Below are positions 1 to 5,475 of a stretch of 12,141 nucleotides of DNA, one piece after another (position 1 is the stretch's first letter; the number at the start of each line of letters is the position of its first letter). The stretch is taken from NCBI GenBank assembly GCA_902477645.1, contig CABSIA010000091.1, positions 1 to 12,141 on the forward strand, given 5' to 3'. The translations under genes and the position numbers were made by a program. This DNA is from an uncultured Prevotella sp. GTDB taxonomy: Bacteria > Bacteroidota > Bacteroidia > Bacteroidales > Bacteroidaceae. The notes beneath the pieces are model-generated. The model had not been told where the DNA came from. It made no database searches and was given only the letters and a program-made list of their open reading frames with translations.

Positions 1-1
1 A

Positions 2-265
2 TACAAACCAAATTGCCCTGTTGAAAAGCCATTGGAACCTATATATCCTGAATTTGGAATCTTGACCATTCTAAAAGCATCCATTAATGGAGTTGTTTCA
101 CTCTCAGGTGAGTTATGGGCTAATTATAGGATGTCTGCCATCAAACTGAATTATACAAAACATGGTATGGAAAGGGCAATCAGTCGTGGATTTACTGAAA
201 AAAGAATCAAAGAAATTATATATTATGGTAAAAAAACATTCAAAACGCTAAGGGCGGAAAAATGA
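2..265 (+). CDS. C-terminal part of a probable polymorphic toxin, cut by the window edge and frameshifted
   Basis: The frame is open from the left edge, so this is the end of a longer protein; a TTG at 32 is only an in-frame codon, not a convincing start. The readable part has a linker (PEFGILTILKASINGVV) followed by KHGMERAISRGFTEKRIKEII. This H-x3-R-x3-RG-x5-I-x2-II pattern is typical of small BECR/DUF4258-like nuclease tips on RHS or CDI-type polymorphic toxins. The frame stops at 263-265 soon after GKK. Directly after it, a second frame encodes what looks like the missing last strands of the same domain (see 262-387). The join falls on a run of seven A's at 230-236, so one missing A would explain it. 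Base composition is A+T-rich compared with the genes from 809 on, which fits an acquired tip. The downstream neighbour is a likely immunity gene. The toxin role is inferred from pattern and context, and the exact family is uncertain. Confidence 0.55.
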   Translation, partial: YKPNCPVEKPLEPIYPEFGILTILKASINGVVSLSGELWANYRMSAIKLNYTKHGMERAISRGFTEKRIKEIIYYGKKTFKTLRAEK

Positions 266-387
266 ATACAATATATACTTATAAAGACAACACCGTGATA
301 TTAAATCATAATGGAAATATAATAACCACATTTAGTAATTTGGAAGAATTTGGCAGTTTTCCAAAAGGATATTTTAAAGGATTTTAA
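262..387 (+). pseudogene. Displaced C-terminal tail of the toxin domain (41 codons from an ATG)
   Basis: From the ATG at 262, which overlaps the upstream stop as ATGA, this frame encodes 41 residues including YTYKDNTVILNHNGNIITTF and ends at TAA 385-387. The strand-like run with a final NGNIITTF is how small BECR/DUF4258-like toxin domains usually end. The same frame is open upstream back to 232, reading KNIQNAKGGK before the methionine. Reading GKK from the first frame and then NIQNAKGGKMNTIYTYKDN from this one gives a natural continuous domain, so I read it as the tail of the preceding toxin displaced by a -1 shift at the A7 run 230-236. It could instead be a separate tiny translationally coupled ORF, or be made by slippage on the A run. 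A sequencing error is also possible. Confidence 0.5.
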
Positions 388-389
388 TT

Positions 390-638
390 ATGGAAATAGT
401 TAACATATTAATTAATGATATTTTAAAGAAATGGAATCCATTAGAAGTGCCATCAGAAATAGCAGAAGATGAGTATTCCTCATACGTTACACTCATAATG
501 AAACACACCCAAGATATAAATAGCATCTATTTATGTCTTAAAACGATATTGACTGATTATATGGATATGGAAATAATAGACTCTGTGATGGAGCTGTCAT
601 CCGTAAAATCTGTGGGAGGATATAATCACATCTCCTGA
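390..638 (+). CDS. Probable immunity protein, DUF1871-like, 82 aa
   Basis: A small soluble protein with no signal peptide or membrane segment. Its N-terminal half, ILKKWNPLEVPSEIAEDEYSSYV (residues about 11-33), resembles DUF1871-family proteins, which typically carry a W-[ND]-P-[LI] motif followed by a D/E-EY-x-x-Y motif and a short helical remainder. Members are often found next to polymorphic toxins and are regarded as immunity proteins. The gene starts only two bases after the stop of the toxin tail and ends in TGA at 636-638, so it should be cotranscribed with the toxin. Base composition is A+T-rich like the toxin fragment and unlike surE-lpxB. Inferred role: binds and neutralises the adjacent toxin tip in the cytoplasm. 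If the toxin is truly broken, this is an orphan immunity gene, which could still protect against siblings delivering an intact toxin. The family call comes from motif memory, not a search. Confidence 0.6.
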   Translation: MEIVNILINDILKKWNPLEVPSEIAEDEYSSYVTLIMKHTQDINSIYLCLKTILTDYMDMEIIDSVMELSSVKSVGGYNHIS

Positions 639-669
639 TTTAAGGCGTTAAACAAACGGCTTCAGACAC

Positions 670-734
670 AAAAAAAATGCAAGCGGTCGCATTGGCCATC
701 GCAAGCGGTTGCATTGGCCAATGAAACCGCTTGC
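670..734 (-). terminator. Intrinsic terminator of the surE-lpxB operon, with a duplicated stem arm
   Basis: On the minus strand the arm GCAAGCGGTTTCATTGG (734 to 718) can pair with either of two downstream copies of its complement: the near one (plus 701-720) or the far one (plus 679-698). The copies differ at one of 20 positions and lie 22 bases apart. Plus 701-734 is a 34-base inverted repeat with a single G/A mismatch. Pairing with the far copy has two mismatches in the middle. It places the stem one base before T8 (complement of A8 at 670-677), the usual form of an intrinsic terminator. The structure lies about 75 bases past the lpxB stop. The plus strand has no T tract after the hairpin, so it probably works mainly for lpxB. 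Confidence 0.6.
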
Positions 735-757
735 TATGAGTGATGGGGCAAACAGCA

Positions 758-803
758 TTTTCCTGCATGTTCTCCCCAATTTTTTCCTGCATGTTCTCCC
801 CAA
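758..803. repeat. Two tandem 22-base direct repeats in the lpxB 3' region
   Basis: The 22-base unit TTTTCCTGCATGTTCTCCCC-AA occurs at 758-779 and again at 782-803, a 24-base period with two spacer bases. The two copies are identical. They lie between the lpxB stop (809-811 on the minus strand) and its terminator, so the lpxB mRNA would carry GGGGAGAACATGCAGGAAAA twice. Two copies are too few for a CRISPR array, and no coding function is apparent. They may be a dispersed intergenic repeat or a binding site. Confidence 0.8.
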
Positions 804-808
804 ATATT

Positions 809-1969
809 TTATTTTGAAATTTCCGGGGTTTTCCGTTTAAGTTTCTCTACCATAATCCGTGCGGCATTTTCTGGAGCGACAGTATTGCCGAGCCTTTCCT
901 CTACAACCCGGTAGCCATCCAGCATTTTTTGCCTGCCGCCGCCATTGGGCAAAATGGCTGTGAGGTTTGTCGTGATGTCACTGAGGGTAAACTTATCGGC
1001 AAACAACTCGGGGACAATCTCGCTGTCGGCAATGAGGTTTACAAGGCTGATGTACCTCACCTTGAGAACATGGTTGAATGCCCAGCGCATCAGGCGCGGC
1101 AGAGGTGTCTTGTAGCATACGGCCTGCGGAACACCGAAAAGGGCTGTCTCAAGAGTTGCCGTGCCGCTCGTTACGAGGGCTGCGGTGGAATGCGAGAGAA
1201 GGGCGTAGGTGTCGTTGGTTACGAGTTTTACGTCGGAGCCGGCAATAAATTTACTGTAATATCCGATATCGATAGACGGGGCGCCAGCCAACACCATCTG
1301 ATAACAGGGATATTGCGAGGCAGCACGGATCATCATAGGCAGATTGTCCTTAATTTCCTGCCTGCGGCTGCCTGCGAGCAACGCTATAACAGGACGGCTA
1401 CTGTCAAGATTATTCCTTGTGGCAAATTCCTCAAACGACTCGCTATATTGGAGCTTAAATTTGCTGACCTCGTCGGCAGTAGGATTGCCGACATAATGAA
1501 TCGGGTAGCCATGTTTTTGCTCAAAGAAAGGCACCTCGAAAGGCAGTATCGAGAACAGCTCGTCGACATCCCTGCGTATGGCTTTTATGCGCCACTCTTT
1601 CCATGCCCAGATTTTTGGCGAAATGTAATAGAATACAGGAATATCAGTGTTGGCATGCACGTATTTGGCTATATCGAGATTGAAGCCCGGATAGTCGACA
1701 AGTATCACCACATCTGGTTTCCACTCTACGATATCACGCTTGCAGAGCGCCATGTTGCGGAATATGGTGCGCAGATGGAGTAACACAGGCACAAAACCCA
1801 TGAACGCCATCTCACGGTAGTGCTTCAGCATGCTTCCGCCGACAGCCTGCATAAGGTCACCGCCTATGAAGCGGAACTGCGCGTTATTGTCTGCTTTTTT
1901 CAGTGCCTGCATAAGATGTGAGGCATGCAAATCGCCACTTGCCTCGCCAACAATGATATAGTATCTCAT
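809..1969 (-). CDS. lpxB: Lipid-A-disaccharide synthase LpxB
   Basis: A GT19-family glycosyltransferase that joins UDP-2,3-diacylglucosamine and lipid X to make the beta-1,6 disaccharide of lipid A, at the inner face of the cytoplasmic membrane. At 386 aa it has the usual length. The N-terminal motif GEASGDLH (residues 8-15) is the family hallmark. Other conserved stretches are VDYPGFNL (91-98), YYISPKIWAWKEWR (114-127), GNP (161-163), LAGSRRQEI (198-206), SGTATLE (268-274) and SLVNLIADSEIVPELF (308-323). There is no signal peptide, as expected for a peripheral membrane enzyme. The ATG at 1967-1969 follows the surE stop by only seven bases, so surE and lpxB form an operon read leftward. The message ends at the hairpin and T8 tract at 734-670. 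A 284-codon open frame on the opposite strand is a codon-bias shadow. Confidence 0.97.
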   Translation of the reverse strand: MRYYIIVGEASGDLHASHLMQALKKADNNAQFRFIGGDLMQAVGGSMLKHYREMAFMGFVPVLLHLRTIFRNMALCKRDIVEWKPDVVILVDYPGFNLDIAKYVHANTDIPVFYYISPKIWAWKEWRIKAIRRDVDELFSILPFEVPFFEQKHGYPIHYVGNPTADEVSKFKLQYSESFEEFATRNNLDSSRPVIALLAGSRRQEIKDNLPMMIRAASQYPCYQMVLAGAPSIDIGYYSKFIAGSDVKLVTNDTYALLSHSTAALVTSGTATLETALFGVPQAVCYKTPLPRLMRWAFNHVLKVRYISLVNLIADSEIVPELFADKFTLSDITTNLTAILPNGGGRQKMLDGYRVVEERLGNTVAPENAARIMVEKLKRKTPEISK

Positions 1970-1976
1970 ACCGTAG

Positions 1977-2753
1977 TCAGAGTTTCCAGTTTTTTACCGT
2001 GTCTATCATCTCATAGGCGGTAACGTCTATGCGTGTTGGCGTAATGGCGACAAACCCGTTGTTTAGTGCCCACTGGTCGGTATCCTCAGCGCCAGGCTCG
2101 TCGTTGCGGTAGTTGCCCACCATCCAATAATAATCGTATCCGCGCGGATGGTGTTCTGTCACTACCTCGTTCACCCATTGTCCGAAAGTCATGCGGCAAA
2201 CCTTAACGCCCAGGAATTCCTGACGCGCCGGGAAATTGACGTTAAGGCAAACGCCACGGGGCAAGCCTTTCTCCATTACACTGGCGACAATTTTCCTGAC
2301 ATACGGTGTCAATGGCTCAAAATCGGCGTCGTGGTTGTAGTAGCAGCTCGAGAATGCCACCGACGGTATATACTTCATGCACCCCTCTTTGGCTATGCCC
2401 ATGGTGCCGCTGTAGTGGTTGTTTACGGTTGAGTTGTCGCCATGGTTTATTCCTCCGATAACCATATCGGGCATGCGTCCTTTCAAAACTCTGTCAACGG
2501 CAAGTTTCACACAATCCACGGGTGTGCCGTTGCAAGCCCACACGTCAACCTGCTCATCGCCCCATTTGTGCCAAAGCCTCAAAGGAAGCTCACCGGAAAA
2601 TGCGCACGAATAGCCGCTGCGCGGACCGTCGGGAGCACAGACGAGCATGCGAAATCCGAGCGGACGCAGCATGTCTATGAGTTTGTTTATACCAGGAGCG
2701 GTGTAGCCGTCATCGTTTGAAATTAGTATTAAAGGTGTATCTGCATTCATCAT
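1977..2753 (-). CDS. surE: 5'/3'-nucleotidase SurE
   Basis: A cytoplasmic, divalent-metal-dependent phosphatase that removes phosphate from nucleoside 5'- or 3'-monophosphates; family members are linked to stationary-phase survival. Length is 258 aa, normal for SurE. The metal and active-site signature ISNDDGYTAPG is at residues 11-21 (Asp14 and Asp15 being the metal ligands). Other family motifs are PDGPRSGYS (41-49), NGTPVDCVKLA (75-85) and GGINHGDNSTVNNHYSGTMGIAKEG (100-124). Two ATGs lie in tandem at the start, and either could be used. The gene leads the surE-lpxB operon and is divergent from parA. A TAnnTTTG -7 element on the minus strand ends about 20 bases upstream of the start, giving a very short leader. 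Pairing of surE with lpxB is a genomic association; no direct functional link is shown here. Confidence 0.96.
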   Translation of the reverse strand: MMNADTPLILISNDDGYTAPGINKLIDMLRPLGFRMLVCAPDGPRSGYSCAFSGELPLRLWHKWGDEQVDVWACNGTPVDCVKLAVDRVLKGRMPDMVIGGINHGDNSTVNNHYSGTMGIAKEGCMKYIPSVAFSSCYYNHDADFEPLTPYVRKIVASVMEKGLPRGVCLNVNFPARQEFLGVKVCRMTFGQWVNEVVTEHHPRGYDYYWMVGNYRNDEPGAEDTDQWALNNGFVAITPTRIDVTAYEMIDTVKNWKL

Positions 2754-2773
2754 CGTTTCTCTTAATTTGCATG

Positions 2774-2781
2774 CAAAAGTA
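2774..2781 (-). promoter_or_regulatory. Promoter -7 element of surE-lpxB
   Basis: The minus strand reads TACTTTTG here, a full match to the Bacteroidetes sigma-ABfr -7 consensus TAnnTTTG. It lies about 20 bases before the surE ATG, so transcription would start roughly 10-15 bases before the gene. No good -33 TTTG is visible at the expected distance. Confidence 0.55.
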
Positions 2782-2822
2782 CGAAAAAAGGTTTAAATTA
2801 CGTCTTTCTCACATAAAATATG

Positions 2823-2830
2823 TAACTTTG
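2823..2830 (+). promoter_or_regulatory. Promoter -7 element of the parA operon
   Basis: TAACTTTG matches the Bacteroidetes -7 consensus TAnnTTTG. Transcription would start near 2836 and leave a leader of about 70 bases before the parA ATG. The -33 box is weak or absent. The leader contains a small hairpin (CTGTC-GG-GACAG, 2878-2889) and a purine-rich AAGGAG (2865-2870) that is too far from the start codon to be its ribosome binding site. Confidence 0.55.
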
Positions 2831-2907
2831 CAGACTAAAATATATAAAGACAGGTTGCGCTGTTAAGGAGAACACCACTGTCGGGACAGAATAAACACGA
2901 ATGAAAC

Positions 2908-3669
2908 ATGGCAAAGATCATTGCATTGGCAAACCAAAAAGGCGGCGTGGGAAAGACCACCACTTCGATTAACCTCGCAGCATCGCTGGCAACTCTTGAG
3001 AAATCGGTGCTCGTTATTGACGCCGACCCGCAGGCAAACGCATCGTCGGGGCTTGGAGTAGATTTGGCAGAAGTAGACTGCTCTCTCTATGAGTGCATCA
3101 TCGACCACGCAGACGTGAGGGATGCCATATATACCACCGACATAAACGGACTGGACATCATACCGAGCCACATAGACCTTGTTGGTGCCGAAATTGAGAT
3201 GCTGAACATCGAAAACCGTGAGAAAGTCATAAAACAGGTGCTGGCTCCTATCCGTGACGACTACGACTATATACTAACCGACTGCTCGCCCTCGCTGGGT
3301 CTCATCAGCGTAAACGCACTGACTGCCGCCGACTCGGTTATAATCCCCGTACAATGCGAGTATTTTGCACTTGAGGGTATCAGCAAACTTCTTAACACCA
3401 TAAAAATCATAAAGAGCAAGCTCAATCCGAAATTGGAGATAGAGGGCTTCTTGCTCACCATGTACGACAGCCGTCTGCGCCTTGCCAACCAGATATACGA
3501 CGAGGTGAAAAGACATTTCCAGGAGCTGGTTTTCAAAACTGTCATACAGCGCAACGTTAAGCTCAGTGAGTGCCCGAGCCACGGTCTGCCCGTGATACTC
3601 TACGACGCCGACTCTACCGGCAGCAAAAACCACTTGGCACTGGCGAGAGAGATAATTAATAAGAATTAG
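2908..3669 (+). CDS. parA: Chromosome-partitioning ATPase ParA/Soj
   Basis: A deviant-Walker ATPase that binds DNA non-specifically as an ATP dimer and, with ParB, segregates the replication origin region. Length is 253 aa, typical of short chromosomal Soj/ParA proteins that lack an N-terminal DNA-binding domain. The deviant Walker A KGGVGKTTT is at residues 11-19, with signature Lys11 and catalytic Lys16. Walker A' VLVIDADPQAN is at 34-44, and Walker B YILTDCSPSLG at 121-131. It is the first gene of the rightward run and is followed by parB after 138 bases, an unusually wide gap filled with AT-rich inverted repeats. A TAnnTTTG promoter lies about 80 bases upstream. The absence of a long N-terminal extension argues against a plasmid type Ia ParA. 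No parS-like palindrome was found in the window. Confidence 0.96.
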   Translation: MAKIIALANQKGGVGKTTTSINLAASLATLEKSVLVIDADPQANASSGLGVDLAEVDCSLYECIIDHADVRDAIYTTDINGLDIIPSHIDLVGAEIEMLNIENREKVIKQVLAPIRDDYDYILTDCSPSLGLISVNALTAADSVIIPVQCEYFALEGISKLLNTIKIIKSKLNPKLEIEGFLLTMYDSRLRLANQIYDEVKRHFQELVFKTVIQRNVKLSECPSHGLPVILYDADSTGSKNHLALAREIINKN

Positions 3670-3807
3670 GAATTTGAAATTACGAATTTTGAATTATTCC
3701 CGCTTCGCTGCGATTAGAAATTAATAATTCAAATTTAAATAATTCAAAATCGGCTTTGCCGACAACTCGTAACCCGTAACTCGTAATTCAAAATTTAAAA
3801 TTAAGAA
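3670..3807. repeat. AT-rich inverted-repeat spacer between parA and parB
   Basis: This 138-base spacer has no ORF. A perfect 13-base inverted repeat, ATTTTGAATTATT (3686-3698) and AATAATTCAAAAT (3738-3750), brackets a central CGCTTCGCTGCG (3701-3712). Further partial copies of the same AATTCAAAAT motif occur at about 3723-3733 and 3784-3795. A small GC hairpin CGGC-TTT-GCCG lies at 3751-3761. The composition (AAT/ATT-rich arms with islands such as GGCTTTGCC) is unlike the coding sequence around it and looks like a dispersed intergenic repeat inserted inside the operon. Confidence 0.65.
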
Positions 3808-4701
3808 ATGGCCGTACACAAGAAATATAACGCATTAGGACGCGGACTCGACGCTCTGATATCGACAGAGGGCGTACGCACACAAGGCAGCTCCACCATA
3901 AACGAGATTGCCATAGACCAGATAGAGGCTAACCCCAACCAGCCACGAAGAGAATTTGACGAGGAGGCTCTGCAGGAACTTGCCATAAGCATCCGTGAGA
4001 TTGGCATAATTCAACCTATTACGCTCCGGCAGGTCGATGAGAACAGATTTCAGATTATTGCCGGCGAGCGCAGATGGAGAGCATCGCAGATTGCCGGACT
4101 GAAAGCCATACCGGCCTACATACGCACCATAAAGGACGAGAACATAATGGAAATGGCTCTCGTCGAAAACATACAGCGCGAAGACCTCAACGCCATAGAG
4201 ATAGCACTGGCCTACGAGCATCTGCTCGAGAATACGGGAATGACCCAGGAGAAGGTATCAGAGCGTGTTGGCAAAAGCCGTGCCGCCATAACCAACTATC
4301 TGCGCCTGCTGAAACTTCCGGCACAGATACAGATGGCGTTGCAGAAACACGAAATCGACATGGGGCACGCCAGGGCCCTGCTCGCCATAGACAGTCCGTC
4401 GCTACAGATAAAACTTTTCAAGGAAATTCAGAAAAACGGATATTCCGTCAGAAAAGTAGAGGAGCTGGCACAGAAACTCAAGAACGGCGAAGACATAGAG
4501 AGCGGCAACAAAAAGATTGTCGCCAAGAACTCTTTGTCGGACGAGATGTCGGAGCTGAAGAACCGCCTGTCACAGGTTATGAACGCAAAAGTCCAGCTCA
4601 CCTGCTCGCCAAAAGGAAAAGGCAAGATAAGCATTCCCTTTGCCAACGAGGACGAATTGGAGAAATTATTAAGAATATTCGACCAACTGAAAGGACAATA
4701 A
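3808..4701 (+). CDS. parB: Chromosome-partitioning protein ParB (CTP-dependent clamp)
   Basis: Binds parS sites near the origin, hydrolyses CTP and spreads as a sliding clamp; it is the partner of ParA. Length is 297 aa, typical. The N-terminal tail contains GRGLDALI (residues 11-18), the segment that stimulates ParA ATPase. The ParB/Srx CTP-binding domain shows NPNQPRREF (42-50), GERRWRA (86-92) and ENIQREDLN (120-128). A helix-turn-helix follows (TQEKVSERVGKSRAAITNYLRLLKLP, about 146-171), then a C-terminal dimerisation region ending in ELEKLLRIFDQLKGQ. The ATG at 3808 is preceded by an A-rich leader. The gene ends four bases before the GTG of the next gene, so they are probably translationally coupled. 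A long open frame overlapping it in another plus-strand frame is a shadow. Confidence 0.96.
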   Translation: MAVHKKYNALGRGLDALISTEGVRTQGSSTINEIAIDQIEANPNQPRREFDEEALQELAISIREIGIIQPITLRQVDENRFQIIAGERRWRASQIAGLKAIPAYIRTIKDENIMEMALVENIQREDLNAIEIALAYEHLLENTGMTQEKVSERVGKSRAAITNYLRLLKLPAQIQMALQKHEIDMGHARALLAIDSPSLQIKLFKEIQKNGYSVRKVEELAQKLKNGEDIESGNKKIVAKNSLSDEMSELKNRLSQVMNAKVQLTCSPKGKGKISIPFANEDELEKLLRIFDQLKGQ

Positions 4702-4705
4702 CACT

Positions 4706-5422
4706 GTGGGCAACAAATATTCCTACATAGTACGATTAATTGTGGTCGGGATAGCCCTGTTTGTCTCAGCCCACACTCCGATTGTGGCTCAGCACATAGA
4801 ATATAGTGACTCAGCATGGACGGCAGACTCGCTCAGACTCCTGCAGGAAGACAGCGTGATAACGGCTGAGGCAGACTCCATAATAGAGGAATCGAAAAAG
4901 CCAAGAGACTGGGCAACATGGAAACCTGACGCAAAAAGGGCTATGTGGCTTGCGCTCGTAATTCCCGGAGCCGGACAGATATACAACCGCAAATACTGGA
5001 AACTGCCTATTATATACGGAGGGTTCGTAGGCTGCGCATACGCCATGAGATGGAACAACATGATGTACCGTGACTACTCGCAGGCGTATCTCGACATAAT
5101 GGACGATGACCCTACGACTCAAAGCTACAACCAGTTTTTGCATCTCGGCAACCAGATAACCGACGAGAACAAAGACCGCTGGAAGGAGATTTTCAGAAAA
5201 AGAAAAGACAGATACCGCCGTTGGCGCGACATGAGCTTCTTCTGCATGCTCGGCGTTTACGCCCTGTCGGTGATAGACGCTTACGTCGACGCATCGCTGT
5301 CGGAATTCGACATAAGCCCTGACCTGAGCATGAGGGTATCACCGACGCTGTCAACAGAAAAAACAGGCCTCATTGGCAGCAGACACGCCTCGGTGGGAGT
5401 AAGCTGCAGCTTGAATTTCTAA
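4706..5422 (+). CDS. DUF5683-family envelope protein of unknown function
   Basis: Length is 238 aa, with a GTG start four bases after the parB stop; no other start lies close enough to keep the signal peptide. Residues 1-29 form a signal peptide or anchor (IVRLIVVGIALFVSAHTPIVAQ). A spacer rich in Asp, Glu and Ser follows. The conserved part, residues about 71-133 (WKPDAKRAMWLALVIPGAGQIYNRKYWKLPIIYGG... to YSQAYLDI), contains the PGAGQIYNRKYWK signature I associate with DUF5683 and a hydrophobic stretch likely to cross or dip into a membrane. A second hydrophobic stretch is at about 177-193. A basic stretch (KRKDRYRRWRD, 165-175) lies between the two. The function is unknown. Its place between parB and a lytic transglycosylase suggests an envelope role, which is inference from context only. 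Confidence 0.85.
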   Translation: MGNKYSYIVRLIVVGIALFVSAHTPIVAQHIEYSDSAWTADSLRLLQEDSVITAEADSIIEESKKPRDWATWKPDAKRAMWLALVIPGAGQIYNRKYWKLPIIYGGFVGCAYAMRWNNMMYRDYSQAYLDIMDDDPTTQSYNQFLHLGNQITDENKDRWKEIFRKRKDRYRRWRDMSFFCMLGVYALSVIDAYVDASLSEFDISPDLSMRVSPTLSTEKTGLIGSRHASVGVSCSLNF

Positions 5423-5475
5423 ATCACATCCTCTAAAAACACCTCTATCCTACACAACAAAACAAGAGAAAAATA

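Noticed and set aside
32..265. The left-edge ORF as a complete small protein starting at TTG 32
   Set aside because: The same frame is open to the window edge and the toxin-tip pattern needs an upstream carrier, so a partial protein is more likely.
758..803. CRISPR-like short direct repeats
   Set aside because: There are only two copies with a two-base spacer and no cas genes, so this is not a CRISPR array.
929..1783. A 284-codon open frame on the plus strand, antisense to lpxB
   Set aside because: It lies wholly inside a well-supported lpxB, has no recognisable motif and follows from the codon bias of the real gene.
4074..4730. A 218-codon open frame overlapping parB and the next gene's start in another plus-strand frame
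   Set aside because: Its product is rich in Arg, His and Gln with no domain pattern, while parB is unmistakable over the same bases.
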